A stretch of DNA of 64,000 nucleotides from Arthrobacter sulfonylureivorans (GTDB lineage Bacteria > Actinomycetota > Actinomycetes > Actinomycetales > Micrococcaceae). Location: the NCBI GenBank assembly GCA_004000035.1, contig RJAE01000009.1, positions 1 through 64,000 on the forward strand, given 5' to 3'. The notes under the pieces are model-generated. The model ran no database searches, was not told the DNA's origin, and was given only the letters and a program-made list of their open reading frames with translations. This document shows positions 25,785 to 34,779 of this stretch, piece by piece; position 1 is the stretch's first letter; every line of letters starts with the position of its first letter. The translations under genes and the position numbers were made by a program.

Positions 25785-25844
25785 CGCACTGAACCACTCA
25801 CGACCACCGGACGACCGCACGAGGACCAGACAAGGGGACACACT

Positions 25845-27140
25845 ATGGCCCGCACCGCCGGAAGCGCGGAGCTTCTCACCTGCTCGTTCTGCGGGAAGAG
25901 CCAGAAGCAGGTCAAGAAGCTGATCGCCGGCGGCGGCGTCTACATCTGCGACGAATGCGTCGGGCTGTGCAACGAGCTGCTGGAGGAAGAATTCGGTGCC
26001 GGGGCGACAGCCTCCGAATTGCTGGAGCTGCCCAAGCCTAGGGAGATCTTCGGGTTCCTGCAGGAATACGTGATCGGCCAGGAGCCCGCCAAGCGCGCGC
26101 TGGCCGTGGCGGTCTACAACCACTACAAGCGGATCCGCTCCGGCCACGCCGCGCCGGGCAACGCCGCACTGTCCGCCGCCGGCGAGCTGCACGACGTGGA
26201 GATCGCCAAATCGAACGTGCTGCTGATCGGTCCCACCGGCTGCGGCAAGACCTACCTGGCGCAGACGCTGGCACGTCAGCTGAACGTGCCGTTCGCGGTG
26301 GCGGACGCCACCTCCCTGACCGAGGCCGGTTACGTGGGCGAGGATGTGGAGAACATCCTGCTCAAGCTGATCCAGGCCGCGGACCATGACATCAAGAAGG
26401 CCGAGCAGGGCATCATCTACATCGACGAGATCGACAAGGTGACCCGCAAGGCCGACGGCCCGTCGATCACCCGGGACGTCTCCGGTGAGGGGGTGCAGCA
26501 GGCGCTGCTGAAGATCCTGGAAGGAACCGTTGCCTCGGTGCCGCCGCAGGGCGGACGGAAGAACCCGCAGCAGGAGTTCCTCCAGATCGACACCACCAAC
26601 ATTCTCTTCATTGTTGCCGGCGCCTTCGCCGGGCTGGAAGAGATCATCGGCTCGCGGGCCGGCCGCAAGGGCATCGGCTTCGGCGCCCCGCTGAAGGACG
26701 CCGTCCAGCAGCAGGACAACTACGGCGAGGTCATGCCCGAAGACCTGCTCAAGTTCGGGCTGATCCCGGAGTTCATCGGCCGCCTGCCGGTGATCACCAC
26801 GGTGTCCGAACTGGACAAGCCGGCGCTGATCCAGATCCTCACCGAACCGAAGAATGCGCTGCTCCGGCAGTACCAGAAGATGTTCCAGTTGGACGGCGTG
26901 GAGCTGGCCTTCGAGCAGGACGCGCTGGAGGCGGTCGCGGAGCTGGCGCTGGAGCGGGGAACCGGAGCCCGCGGACTGCGCGCGATCATGGAAGAGACGC
27001 TGCAGCCGATCATGTTCGACCTGCCCGGCCGCGACGACATTGCCACCGCCGTGATCACCGCGGCGACGGTCCTGGACGGGACCGAGCCCACGCTCATCCC
27101 GCACGATGTGGAAGCCATCCGCCGCCGCGACTCCGCCTGA
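25845..27140 (+). CDS. ClpX unfoldase, second tandem copy
   Basis: 431 residues, ATG with AAGGGG about nine bases upstream. By hand alignment it is about 83% identical to the first ClpX. All working parts are intact: four zinc Cys, [25 protein letters not shown], the IGF loop KGIGFGAP and [10 protein letters not shown]. Differences cluster in the zinc-domain linker ([15 protein letters not shown]), residues 103-120 before Walker A, the pore-2 region ([11 protein letters not shown] versus [11 protein letters not shown]), the segment after the IGF loop, and the last 35 residues. That pattern suggests a duplication kept under selection with changed substrate or adaptor choice (inference). Mixed hexamers are possible. 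Co-transcription with the first copy is likely. Confidence 0.95.
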   Translation: MARTAGSAELLTCSFCGKSQKQVKKLIAGGGVYICDECVGLCNELLEEEFGAGATASELLELPKPREIFGFLQEYVIGQEPAKRALAVAVYNHYKRIRSGHAAPGNAALSAAGELHDVEIAKSNVLLIGPTGCGKTYLAQTLARQLNVPFAVADATSLTEAGYVGEDVENILLKLIQAADHDIKKAEQGIIYIDEIDKVTRKADGPSITRDVSGEGVQQALLKILEGTVASVPPQGGRKNPQQEFLQIDTTNILFIVAGAFAGLEEIIGSRAGRKGIGFGAPLKDAVQQQDNYGEVMPEDLLKFGLIPEFIGRLPVITTVSELDKPALIQILTEPKNALLRQYQKMFQLDGVELAFEQDALEAVAELALERGTGARGLRAIMEETLQPIMFDLPGRDDIATAVITAATVLDGTEPTLIPHDVEAIRRRDSA

Positions 27141-27273
27141 CGGGGGAGCCGGTGTGGCCGCTCGTGTGCCGCACTGACACTTAGCCCACTGCGCTGCGGC
27201 GGAACAAAACCTCCTGCCGCGCAGTTACGCAGAACAACACCCATAACCGGTCCTCATGAAGGAGTACTGCCAT

Positions 27274-27894
27274 ATGTCTGAAAACGCCGCACCGTCAACC
27301 GTTGACTTCTGGTTCGACCCGGCCTGCCCGTTTGCCTGGATCACCTCCCGCTGGATCCTGGAGGTGGAGAAGGTCCGCGACGTGAAGGTGGACTGGCACG
27401 TGATGAGCCTGGCCGTGCTCAACGACGGCCGCGATGAGCTGCCGGAAGAATACAAGGAGTTCCTCAAGCAGGCTTGGGGACCGGTGCGCGTGATCATTGC
27501 CGCCCAGCAGCTGCACGGCGACGCCTACGTGGGGAAGCTCTACGACGCCATGGGCACCCGCATCCACAACGGGGGCAACAAGGACTACGAGGCCGTCACC
27601 GCCGCCGCGCTGGAAGAGGTCGGACTGCCCGCGGACCTGGCCCGCTTCGCCACCTCGAGCGAGTATGACGAGCAGCTGCGCGCCAGCCACGAGGAAGGCA
27701 TCTCCAAGGTCGGCGACGAAGTCGGAACCCCGGTGGTGGCTTTCAACGGCACCGCCTTCTTCGGACCGGTGATGACCCGCATTCCGCGCGGCGAGGACGC
27801 CGGCAAGATCTTCGACGGCGCGGTGGCGCTGGCAGAATTCCCGTACTTCTACGAGATCAAGCGTTCCCGGACCACCAGCCCCGAGTTCGACTGA
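27274..27894 (+). CDS. DsbA-family oxidoreductase, Rv2466c-like
   Basis: 206 residues; ATG 27274 chosen because AAGGAG lies ten bases upstream (an earlier ATG at 27256 overlaps that site). It resembles the mycothiol-dependent nitroreductase/disulfide reductase Rv2466c throughout: [74 protein letters not shown]. The active site here is C-P-F-A, so the second Cys of the usual CPWC is Ala; a monothiol mechanism with mycothiol is expected. A thioredoxin fold with a helical insertion is predicted. It stands alone after the clpX pair. Confidence 0.9.
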   Translation: MSENAAPSTVDFWFDPACPFAWITSRWILEVEKVRDVKVDWHVMSLAVLNDGRDELPEEYKEFLKQAWGPVRVIIAAQQLHGDAYVGKLYDAMGTRIHNGGNKDYEAVTAAALEEVGLPADLARFATSSEYDEQLRASHEEGISKVGDEVGTPVVAFNGTAFFGPVMTRIPRGEDAGKIFDGAVALAEFPYFYEIKRSRTTSPEFD

Positions 27895-28182
27895 TCGGTC
27901 CCGCCGGACAGTTCAGGCCGGCCGTCTGCCGGGCTGAACAACTCCAAGACGGCACGCCACAGCCAACCGGAAAGAATTTCGGCATAGCTATGGCGTGTCG
28001 GCTTGCACAGGAGTATAAATATCTATACGCATCCACCAAAAGATGCGGGACCGAACACCAAAGATTCAGTGACAAGTAGTGGACTAGCTCCACAAACTGC
28101 CAGCCAGTGACGAGGCTAGGAAGACCTGAAAATCAGCGGAGTTCGCGAGACCCAAAGCCGTCACCTTTGGATCAAAAGAGTC
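27895..28182. other. Gene-free spacer with an AT-rich stretch
   Basis: Between the DsbA-like gene and the valS terminator lies about 290 bases without a gene. The part near 28005-28100 is AT-rich (AGTATAAATATCTATACG) and contains promoter-like sequence but no open frame of note on either strand. No tRNA or repeat is visible. Confidence 0.5.
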
Positions 28183-28218
28183 GAAGCCCCACCAACGGCG
28201 AAACGCTGATGGGGCTTC
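28183..28218 (-). terminator. Rho-independent terminator of valS
   Basis: GAAGCCCCA (28183-28191) pairs with TGGGGCTTC (28210-28218). Read on the minus strand the hairpin is followed by GACTCTTTTGA, a fair T-run. It starts 38 bases beyond the valS stop. Confidence 0.8.
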
Positions 28219-28255
28219 CCCTCGTTAACGGGCCGCCTGAACGGCCCGGCAGCGG

Positions 28256-30889
28256 TTACTCGGCCGCGGCCTCCGCGGCGGCAAGCTCCACCTTGGTGAC
28301 GGTCAGCTCGCCCTCGGCCTCGGCCAGCATGACCTCGCGGGCGTTGCCGGCGGCCTTCAGGTCGCCCAGCCCGGCCTCCAGCTGCGCAACCTGGGCGGCC
28401 GAACCGCTGATGGTGGCGGTGAGCACTTCGGTGCGCTGCTTGACCTTGGCTTCCGACTTGGCCTTGCGGATGCCGCCCAGCGCCAGCCCGACGGTGCCCA
28501 GCAGGCCCTTGTCCGCGGCGGAGGCAACCGAGGCGAGCCCCGCGGTCGTCGGCCATTCGGCACGGTGCACGGAACCGGCGCGCCACCAGCTCCAGACCTC
28601 TTCGGTGGCGAAGGGCAGGAACGGCGCGAACAGGCGCAGCAGCGCGTCCAGCGTGGTGGCCAGGGTGGCCAGGACCGAGTCCTGCTCCGCCTGACCGGCG
28701 GCACCGTAGGCACGGTCCTTGATCAGTTCCACGTAGTCGTCGGTGAAGGACCAGAAGAAGCTCTCGGTGACCTGCAGCGCCCGGGCGTGGTCGTACTTCT
28801 CGAACGCCGCCGTGGCGGTTTCCACCACGTCGGCCAGCTGGCCCAGCAGCGAGATGTCCAACGGGTTGGTGACCACGGCGGCGTCGTCGGCAATCACCGA
28901 CGCCTCGGTGGCGCCCAAGTTCAGCACGAACTTGGAGGCGTTGAGCAGCTTGATGGCCAGCCGGCGGCCGATCTTCATCTGCGCGATTTCGTAGGCGGTG
29001 TCCGCGCCCAGCTTGGCGGAGGCCGCCCAGTAGCGGACCGCGTCGGCACCGAACTGCTCCAGCACGTCGGTGGGGACCACCACGTTGCCCTTGGACTTGG
29101 ACATCTTCTTGCGGTCCGGGTCCAGGATCCAGCCGGAGAGCGCCGCGTGCTTCCACGGCGCGCAGCCGTTCAGGGCGTCGGCGCGCACCGCGGTGGAGAA
29201 CAGCCAGGTGCGGATGATGTCGTGGCCCTGCGGGCGCAGGTCGAACGGGAAGACGTTGTTGAAGAACGCCTCGTCCCGGCTCCACTTGCCCACAATCTGC
29301 GGTGTCAGTGACGAGGTGGCCCAGGTGTCCAGCACATCGGCGTCGCCGATGAAGCCGCCGGGCTGGTTGCGCTGCGACTCCTCGTAGCCCGGGGCCGGCT
29401 CCGCGGCCGGATCGACCGGGAGCATCTCATCGCCCGGCAGCACCGGGTTGTCGTAGTCGGGGTTGCCGGAGGCATCCAGCGGGTACCAGACGGGAATCGG
29501 CACACCGAAGAAGCGCTGCCGGGAGACCAGCCAATCGCCGTTGAGGCCTTCGATCCAGTTTTCGTAGCGCGAGCGCATGAACGCCGGGTGGAACTCGATG
29601 TCCCGGCCGCGGCCGATCAACCGTTCGCGGCGGTCCTCGTCCCGGCCGCCGTTACGGATGTACCACTGGCGCGAGGTCACGACCTCCAGCGGCTTGTCGC
29701 CCTTTTCGTAGAAGTTGACCGGGTGGGACATCTTCTTGGGCTCGCCGTCCAGCTCGCCGGCGGCGGTCAGCAGCTCCACCACCATCTCCTTGGCGGAGAA
29801 CACGGTCTTGCCGGCCAGCTCGGCGTAGTTCGCCGCGCCTTCCTCAGTGGTGATCCAGTCCGGCGTCTCGGCCACGATCCGGCCGTCGCGGCCCACAATC
29901 GAGCGGGTGGGCAGCTGCAGCTCGCGCCACCAGGTTACGTCGGTCAGGTCGCCGAAGGTGCAGACCATGGCGATGCCGGCGCCCTTGTCCGGCTTGGCCA
30001 GCGGGTGGGCCTTGACCTCCACCTCCACGCCGAACAGCGGGGACTTCACGGTGGTGCCGAACAGCTTCTGGTAGCGCTCGTCGTCGGGGTGGGCCACCAG
30101 CGCCACGCAGGCCGGCAGCAGCTCGGGGCGGGTGGTCTCGATGTGGACCTTCTCGCCGTCGGCGGTCTCGAAGGCGTAGCGGTAGTAGGCGCCGGGCATG
30201 TCCCGGTCCTCAAGTTCGGCCTGCGCCACGGCGGTGCGGAACGTGACGTCCCAGAGCGTCGGGGCTTCCGCCATGTAGGCGTCGCCGGCGGTCAGGTTGG
30301 CCAGGAACGCGCGCTGCGAGACGGAGCGGGACACGTCGTCGATGGTCCGGTAGGTCAGGTCCCAGTCCACGGACAGGCCGAGGGTGCTGAAGAGGTTCTC
30401 GAAAACCTTCTCGTCCTCCACAGCCAGGGTCTCGCAGAGCTCAATGAAGTTCCGGCGGGAAACGACGTCGAAATCACGCTGGTTCTTCGCCGGCGCGGCC
30501 GGCGGCTGGTAGTCGGGGTTGTACGGCACCGACGGGTCGCAGCGCACGCCGTAGAAGTTCTGCACGCGGCGCTCGGTGGGCAGGCCGTTGTCGTCCCAGC
30601 CCATCGGATAGAACACGTTCATCCCGCGCATCCGCTTGTAGCGGGCCAGCACGTCGGTCTGGGTGTAGGAGAACATGTGTCCCACGTGCAGCGAGCCGGA
30701 CGCCGTCGGCGGCGGAGTGTCGATCGAGTAGACCTGCTCCCGCGTGGTCTCGGGGTTGAACTTGTAGGTTCCCTCCCCGCGCCAGCGCCGGGTCAGGGCG
30801 TCCTCAAGGCCTTCGAGGGCGGGCTTGTCGGGAACGTTTACGGAAACGGGCGTGTCTGTGCCCGGGGTATGTTCTGCCATGCTGGCCAT
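28256..30889 (-). CDS. valS: Valine-tRNA ligase
   Basis: 877 residues, ATG at 30889 (a second ATG three codons later is possible). Charges tRNA-Val. HIGH-type motif HVGHMFSYTQTD is at about residue 68 and KKMSKSKGN at about 593; between them is the CP1 editing domain that removes mis-charged threonine. The anticodon-binding domain follows and the C-terminal coiled coil (LEAGLGDLKAAGNAREVMLAEAEGE) is visible. The N-terminus (1-30) is extended and Pro-rich. Upstream, a CGACGGCGGTGCCCG repeat unit stands about 30 bases before the start. No T-box is present here, in contrast to ileS. Confidence 0.97.
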   Translation of the reverse strand: MASMAEHTPGTDTPVSVNVPDKPALEGLEDALTRRWRGEGTYKFNPETTREQVYSIDTPPPTASGSLHVGHMFSYTQTDVLARYKRMRGMNVFYPMGWDDNGLPTERRVQNFYGVRCDPSVPYNPDYQPPAAPAKNQRDFDVVSRRNFIELCETLAVEDEKVFENLFSTLGLSVDWDLTYRTIDDVSRSVSQRAFLANLTAGDAYMAEAPTLWDVTFRTAVAQAELEDRDMPGAYYRYAFETADGEKVHIETTRPELLPACVALVAHPDDERYQKLFGTTVKSPLFGVEVEVKAHPLAKPDKGAGIAMVCTFGDLTDVTWWRELQLPTRSIVGRDGRIVAETPDWITTEEGAANYAELAGKTVFSAKEMVVELLTAAGELDGEPKKMSHPVNFYEKGDKPLEVVTSRQWYIRNGGRDEDRRERLIGRGRDIEFHPAFMRSRYENWIEGLNGDWLVSRQRFFGVPIPVWYPLDASGNPDYDNPVLPGDEMLPVDPAAEPAPGYEESQRNQPGGFIGDADVLDTWATSSLTPQIVGKWSRDEAFFNNVFPFDLRPQGHDIIRTWLFSTAVRADALNGCAPWKHAALSGWILDPDRKKMSKSKGNVVVPTDVLEQFGADAVRYWAASAKLGADTAYEIAQMKIGRRLAIKLLNASKFVLNLGATEASVIADDAAVVTNPLDISLLGQLADVVETATAAFEKYDHARALQVTESFFWSFTDDYVELIKDRAYGAAGQAEQDSVLATLATTLDALLRLFAPFLPFATEEVWSWWRAGSVHRAEWPTTAGLASVASAADKGLLGTVGLALGGIRKAKSEAKVKQRTEVLTATISGSAAQVAQLEAGLGDLKAAGNAREVMLAEAEGELTVTKVELAAAEAAAE

Positions 30890-30920
30890 TCTTTCATGCC
30901 GGGCACGGAATGAAGATTCG

Positions 30921-31017
30921 CGACGGCGGTGCCCGCCCTACCTGCCCCGGCCCGCCTCGCGTGCCGCGGCTCGTCTGGCTTACCTATCCGCTCCGGCCCG
31001 CCTCGCGTAGCATGCGG
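30921..31017. repeat. Dispersed CGACGGCGGTGCCCG unit plus a direct repeat
   Basis: CGACGGCGGTGCCCG (30921-30935) is a single copy of the family seen in tandem at 22510-22668. After it, CCGGCCCGCCTCGCGT occurs twice within the next 80 bases. The region between valS and the DUF488 gene is thus almost wholly short repeats. Confidence 0.6.
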
Positions 31018-31019
31018 CT

Positions 31020-31388
31020 ATGACGGACGTTCAGATCAAGCGGGTCTACGAACCGGCCGACGATGGTGACGGTTACCGAGTGTTGGTGGACCGGATCTGG
31101 CCGCGCGGGATCAAGAAAAACGAGGCGGGGCTGGACCTCTGGCTGAAGGAAGCGGGAACATCCGCCGAGTTGCGCAAGGAGTTTAGCCACCAGCCGGAGA
31201 AGTTTGAAGCGTTCACGGTGGCGTACCGGCACGAGTTGGTCGGTTCCGAGGCGCTGAAGCGTTTGTTGGAGCTGGCCCGCGAGCATCCGAAGCTCTGCCT
31301 GCTCTACGGCGCCAAGGATGAGACGCATAACCAGGCGGCGGTGCTGCGCGATGTGATCCTGGAGGAACTCGGCGGGGAATCCGGCTGA
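31020..31388 (+). CDS. DUF488 family protein
   Basis: 122 residues, ATG start. The N-terminus IKRVYEPADDGDGYRVLVDRIWPRG and the later LRKEFSHQPEKFEAF, KLCLLYGAKDETHNQA are diagnostic of DUF488 (YeaO-like) proteins. These are small alpha/beta proteins of unknown function; the conserved Arg-rich loop suggests binding of a phosphorylated or nucleic-acid ligand. No signal peptide. It is followed after one base by a lipoprotein gene, which may overlap in translation but has no obvious link. Confidence 0.88.
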   Translation: MTDVQIKRVYEPADDGDGYRVLVDRIWPRGIKKNEAGLDLWLKEAGTSAELRKEFSHQPEKFEAFTVAYRHELVGSEALKRLLELAREHPKLCLLYGAKDETHNQAAVLRDVILEELGGESG

Positions 31389-31389
31389 C

Positions 31390-31953
31390 ATGCCGCGGCG
31401 GATGGGGGAGTTGCTTGGTGTGGGCGGCCTGCGGGATCGGATGGTTGGAGTCGGGAGCCGAGGCGCAGGCGGCAGAACACGGCGCGGCGCCGTCCTGGCC
31501 GTGTCTGGTGCGGTGGTGTTGGTCGGCTCCATGGCCGGGTGCGGCATTATCCCTGGGCTCGTGGCTCCGCCGTGCCTCCCGCCTGAGTATTCGGTGAGCC
31601 CTGCGGAGGCGGGTCCGGGGCAGGCTGTGACGGTGTCAGCGCCCGACGCCGGCTGCAACCCGCGCTACGGCAGCGACGTCCAGATTGAAGTGATCGTGAC
31701 AGATGCTTCCGGTGCAGAAGTTCTCCACGAAACGGCCCCAATGAACGACGGCGGCGGCTTTACGTATTCATTTACGGTCCCCTCCGAAATCGCGGCCGGC
31801 GAGGCCTCGGTGACTGCGATGCCCTACAACGTCGACTGGTGCGATGACACCGGCCGGAACAACCGCGCTTCGGGAGCTGCTGGAGAAGCCGGCGTCGAAC
31901 TGGAGCGCGTGTCCTGCGCGATGCCCGTGAAGCCCCTCCTGATCTCCCGGTAA
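31390..31953 (+). CDS. Secreted lipoprotein of unknown function
   Basis: 187 residues from ATG 31390; an in-frame ATG at 31441 gives a more usual 33-residue signal and may be the true start. The signal has a basic n-region (GGRTRRG), a hydrophobic core and the lipobox VGSMAGC, so the Cys at about residue 51 should be lipid-anchored. The mature part has an immunoglobulin-like beta pattern (YSVSPAEAGPGQAVTVSAPDAGC, IEVIVTDASGAEV, GGGFTYSFTVPSEIAAGEASVTA) and four further Cys that may form disulfides. I recognise no family. It starts one base after the DUF488 stop. Confidence 0.78.
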   Translation: MPRRMGELLGVGGLRDRMVGVGSRGAGGRTRRGAVLAVSGAVVLVGSMAGCGIIPGLVAPPCLPPEYSVSPAEAGPGQAVTVSAPDAGCNPRYGSDVQIEVIVTDASGAEVLHETAPMNDGGGFTYSFTVPSEIAAGEASVTAMPYNVDWCDDTGRNNRASGAAGEAGVELERVSCAMPVKPLLISR

Positions 31954-32001
31954 TTGTGCTCTGGTGGGCCTTCGTTTTCGTTCGCGATTAGGCTGTGATC
32001 C

Positions 32002-32745
32002 ATGACCAAGCGCGCTGTAGTAACGGGAGCAAGTTCGGGTATCGGCGCCGCCACCGTGCGGGCGCTGCGCGAAAGCGGCTGGGAGGTAGTGGCTGTGGCT
32101 CGGCGTGCAGACCGGCTTGCCGCCCTCGCCGAAGAAACCGGCGCCGTGGCGATGCCCGGCGATGTGACAGACCAGGCCTCTGTCGACCAGCTGGTGGCCG
32201 ACGTGCTTGCGGGCGGCGGGATTGACGCGCTGGTGAACATCGCCGGCGGCGCCTTCGGAGTGGATTCGATCGCCGAAGGAAAGTTCGCCGACTGGGAGAA
32301 GATGTACAACGTCAACGTCCTCGGCTCGCTGCGGATGATCCAGGCGTTCCTTCCGGCCCTGCGCCACAACGGTGAAGGCTCGGTCGTGCTGCTGACCTCC
32401 ACCGCGGGGATCGTGGCCTACGAAGGGGGCGGTGGATATGTGGCCGCCAAATTCGCGCAGCACTCCATGGCCGGCACCCTGCGGCTGGAAGAGGCCGAAC
32501 ACAACGTGCGGGTGATCGACATCCTGCCGGGCTTGGTGCAGACCGAAGAGTTCTCACTCAACCGTCTCGGCGGCGACCAGACCGCAGCTGACAGTGTCTA
32601 CACCGGCGTGGAAAAGCCTCTGCTGGCCGAGGACGTCGCTAACGTCGTGGCCTACTCGCTCAACCTCCCGCACCACGTGAACTTGGACCAGATCGTCATG
32701 CGTCCTGTTGCGCAGGCGGCCGCGCACAAGCTGATTCGGAAATAG
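32002..32745 (+). CDS. Short-chain dehydrogenase/reductase
   Basis: 247 residues, ATG start. Classical SDR: NAD(P)-binding TGASSGIG at residues 8-15, VNIAGG for the NNAG position, a Ser near 135 (LLTSTAG) and the catalytic Tyr-Lys pair in YVAAK at about 146-150. ARRADR after the second strand has Arg residues that favour NADP(H). After the active site, PGLVQTEEFS is typical. It resembles the YdfG/serine 3-dehydrogenase group but substrate cannot be named. It stands alone, 48 bases after the lipoprotein gene. Confidence 0.88.
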   Translation: MTKRAVVTGASSGIGAATVRALRESGWEVVAVARRADRLAALAEETGAVAMPGDVTDQASVDQLVADVLAGGGIDALVNIAGGAFGVDSIAEGKFADWEKMYNVNVLGSLRMIQAFLPALRHNGEGSVVLLTSTAGIVAYEGGGGYVAAKFAQHSMAGTLRLEEAEHNVRVIDILPGLVQTEEFSLNRLGGDQTAADSVYTGVEKPLLAEDVANVVAYSLNLPHHVNLDQIVMRPVAQAAAHKLIRK

Positions 32746-32756
32746 CGGTAGGGCTT

Positions 32757-32840
32757 CGCTCTGTCCGGCTTCGGACTCGCCCGCCTAGCTCCGCGTTCGG
32801 GCTCGCCTGGCTCCGAGGTCGGACTCGCCCGGCTAGGACT
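32757..32840. repeat. Degenerate GCTC/TCGGACTCGCCCG repeats
   Basis: The words CGGACTCGCCCG, GGGCTCGCCTGG and CGGACTCGCCCGG recur at about 26-30-base steps between the SDR gene and the HNH gene. The copies have drifted. They are followed by CTCGTTTCTCC. Function unknown. Confidence 0.5.
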
Positions 32841-32938
32841 CGTTTCTCCCGGCGCGGCACGGCGGGCACCAGCCGACTATCCCTACACAATCGAGGAATC
32901 CGATTGCTTCGAATCTATATTCGAAGAAAAATGGATGT

Positions 32939-34645
32939 ATGGCCATTGCACCTCTCGAACCGGATCCAGGGATACTTGCTTTCCTGGACCGAATGCGCGT
33001 CGATTTGGCCAGCAGGGCGGGTATCTTTGTCGCTGGAATGGACCACATGTCCACCCGTGAACTGGCGGCGGCTGTCGCAACCGTGGAGGACATCTCCAAG
33101 ATCGTTGAGTTTTTCCAGTTGGCAGGAGCATGGGCAGTAGAGCGGGCCGATGTTGCCCGTGTAGGGGAGCGGGACGGACTTTTCGGAGGCCCCGCGGCTG
33201 CCGATTGCCGCGGCGCAGAATCTTCACGGAGTGGTGGCTTGGGCCCTGTTGCGGGTGCCGACACGGGGGAGCCCGGTTGGGCTGATCCGGCGGAAGCATT
33301 GAGCGCCGGCACTGGTCCAGGCGGATCTGACGAGCGGGTAGCGGCGAAGGGTGATGACGGCAGCGCCCGCAGGGGGACGGAGTTCCGCACGAATGCCGAG
33401 TATTTGCGGGCCCGGCTGGGGATCGGCGCGGGTGAGGCAAAGCGGCGGATCAGGGTGGGTCGGGCTGCGCTCGCCGGACGGCTGCCCTCCGGCGAGCCCG
33501 GGAGCGTCCGGCTGCCGGCGCTCGGGAAGGCGTTGGCCGAGGGCAGGATTGCGGGCCGGGCTGCGTCGCTGATCACTGATGCGGTGGCGCGGGTGCGTCC
33601 GACTGCCGGGATGAATACTGCGTCGGAGATGGAAGCGGCGCTGGTGCTTCAGGCGGTGGAAGCCGACCAGGACGTTTTGGCCAAGGTCGCCAGGATGTGG
33701 GAGGCGGCCGCAGACGCGGACGGGAAGGAGCCTTCCGAGGCGGCGCTGCGCGCGAAGCAGGGTGTGTTCTATCGTGGGCGGCGCGGGGGCCTGCACTACT
33801 TCACTCTGGCGGCCGATGACGCTCAGTACCAGGCGTTGGCGACGGTGATGAACACAGCGACCAATCCGCGGCTGACCGGGGAGAACATAACTGCCGGCAA
33901 CGGCAACGGCACGGGCGTGGCCGCCGGCGCCACCGTCGACGGGGCTGGTCAGGTGCCGGGGACCGCTGCGTTCCTGCCCGCTCCCACGTCCGGGACAACC
34001 GATGCCGTGTTCGAGGATGGAACGACGGATCCGGATGCCACGTCGTTGGATCCGCGTTCGTTTGCGCAGAAGCAGCTGGCCGGCCTGGTGGCCGGGTGCG
34101 TGGTGGCTTTGTCGGCTGGCAGGCTGCCGGCCACCGGCGGACACCGAGCCCAGATCATGGTCACCACCGGTTACAAGGAACTAGCCGGCGAGTTGACCGG
34201 CCCGGCGCATCCGGTGTTCGGCAATCCCGTCTCGGTCAAGACGCTACGGAGACTAGCGTGCGACGCATCGATTATTCCGGTCGTACTGGGTGCGCAGAGT
34301 GAGGTCCTGGATCTTGGCCGCGCGTCGCGGTTCTTCACCCCGGCGGTCCGCAAAGCGCTCGCTGTACGGGACTGCGGGTGCGCGTTTCCCGGATGCACGA
34401 TGCCGGCCCTCTGGTGCGAGGCTCACCACATCGTGCCTTGGTACCGAGGCGGGCGGACAAGTGTGAACAACGGCGTGTTGTTATGCATCTTTCACCATGA
34501 CCTGGTTGAACAGGGCGACTGGGAGATCGTGGTCGAAGGCGGCATCCCCTGGTTGATCCCGCCCGGCTATATCGATCCGCACCGCCGCAGAAGACGCAAC
34601 CGATACTGGCGCACCAAAGTTCCAGACTTGTTGGCGGTTCCGTGA
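32939..34645 (+). CDS. DUF222/HNH endonuclease domain protein (13E12 family)
   Basis: 568 residues, ATG start. The N-terminal half is the DUF222 region (helical; FRTNAEYLRARLGIGAGEAKRRIRVG at about 150). A long Gly/Thr/Asp-rich linker with low complexity spans about 310-370. The C-terminus carries the HNH nuclease: RKALAVRDCGCAFPGC, CEAHHIVPWYRGG, NNGVLLCIFHHDLVEQ, including the two His-Asn-His positions and zinc Cys. Such proteins are present in many copies in actinobacterial genomes (the mycobacterial 13E12 family) and their role is not settled. Many are near mobile regions; none is visible here. Confidence 0.88.
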   Translation: MAIAPLEPDPGILAFLDRMRVDLASRAGIFVAGMDHMSTRELAAAVATVEDISKIVEFFQLAGAWAVERADVARVGERDGLFGGPAAADCRGAESSRSGGLGPVAGADTGEPGWADPAEALSAGTGPGGSDERVAAKGDDGSARRGTEFRTNAEYLRARLGIGAGEAKRRIRVGRAALAGRLPSGEPGSVRLPALGKALAEGRIAGRAASLITDAVARVRPTAGMNTASEMEAALVLQAVEADQDVLAKVARMWEAAADADGKEPSEAALRAKQGVFYRGRRGGLHYFTLAADDAQYQALATVMNTATNPRLTGENITAGNGNGTGVAAGATVDGAGQVPGTAAFLPAPTSGTTDAVFEDGTTDPDATSLDPRSFAQKQLAGLVAGCVVALSAGRLPATGGHRAQIMVTTGYKELAGELTGPAHPVFGNPVSVKTLRRLACDASIIPVVLGAQSEVLDLGRASRFFTPAVRKALAVRDCGCAFPGCTMPALWCEAHHIVPWYRGGRTSVNNGVLLCIFHHDLVEQGDWEIVVEGGIPWLIPPGYIDPHRRRRRNRYWRTKVPDLLAVP

Positions 34646-34779
34646 GGACGGCGGGGCTGCCGAACCTGGGATCGGCGGCCTCGCCGGCAACGGAAAAGGC
34701 AAGCACCCTGTGGGGTCCAGAGCTTTCGGGCGCGCTGCCGGCCGCGTTTCGACAGTCGCGGTGATGTGGCCCTAAACTT

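Noticed and set aside
24393-27104. 903-codon open frame antisense to both clpX genes
   Set aside because: It exists because GC-rich codons of clpX leave the opposite frame free of stops. Its peptide (repeated LRLGQHLDQ-like patterns) mirrors the duplication and has no start signal or family match.
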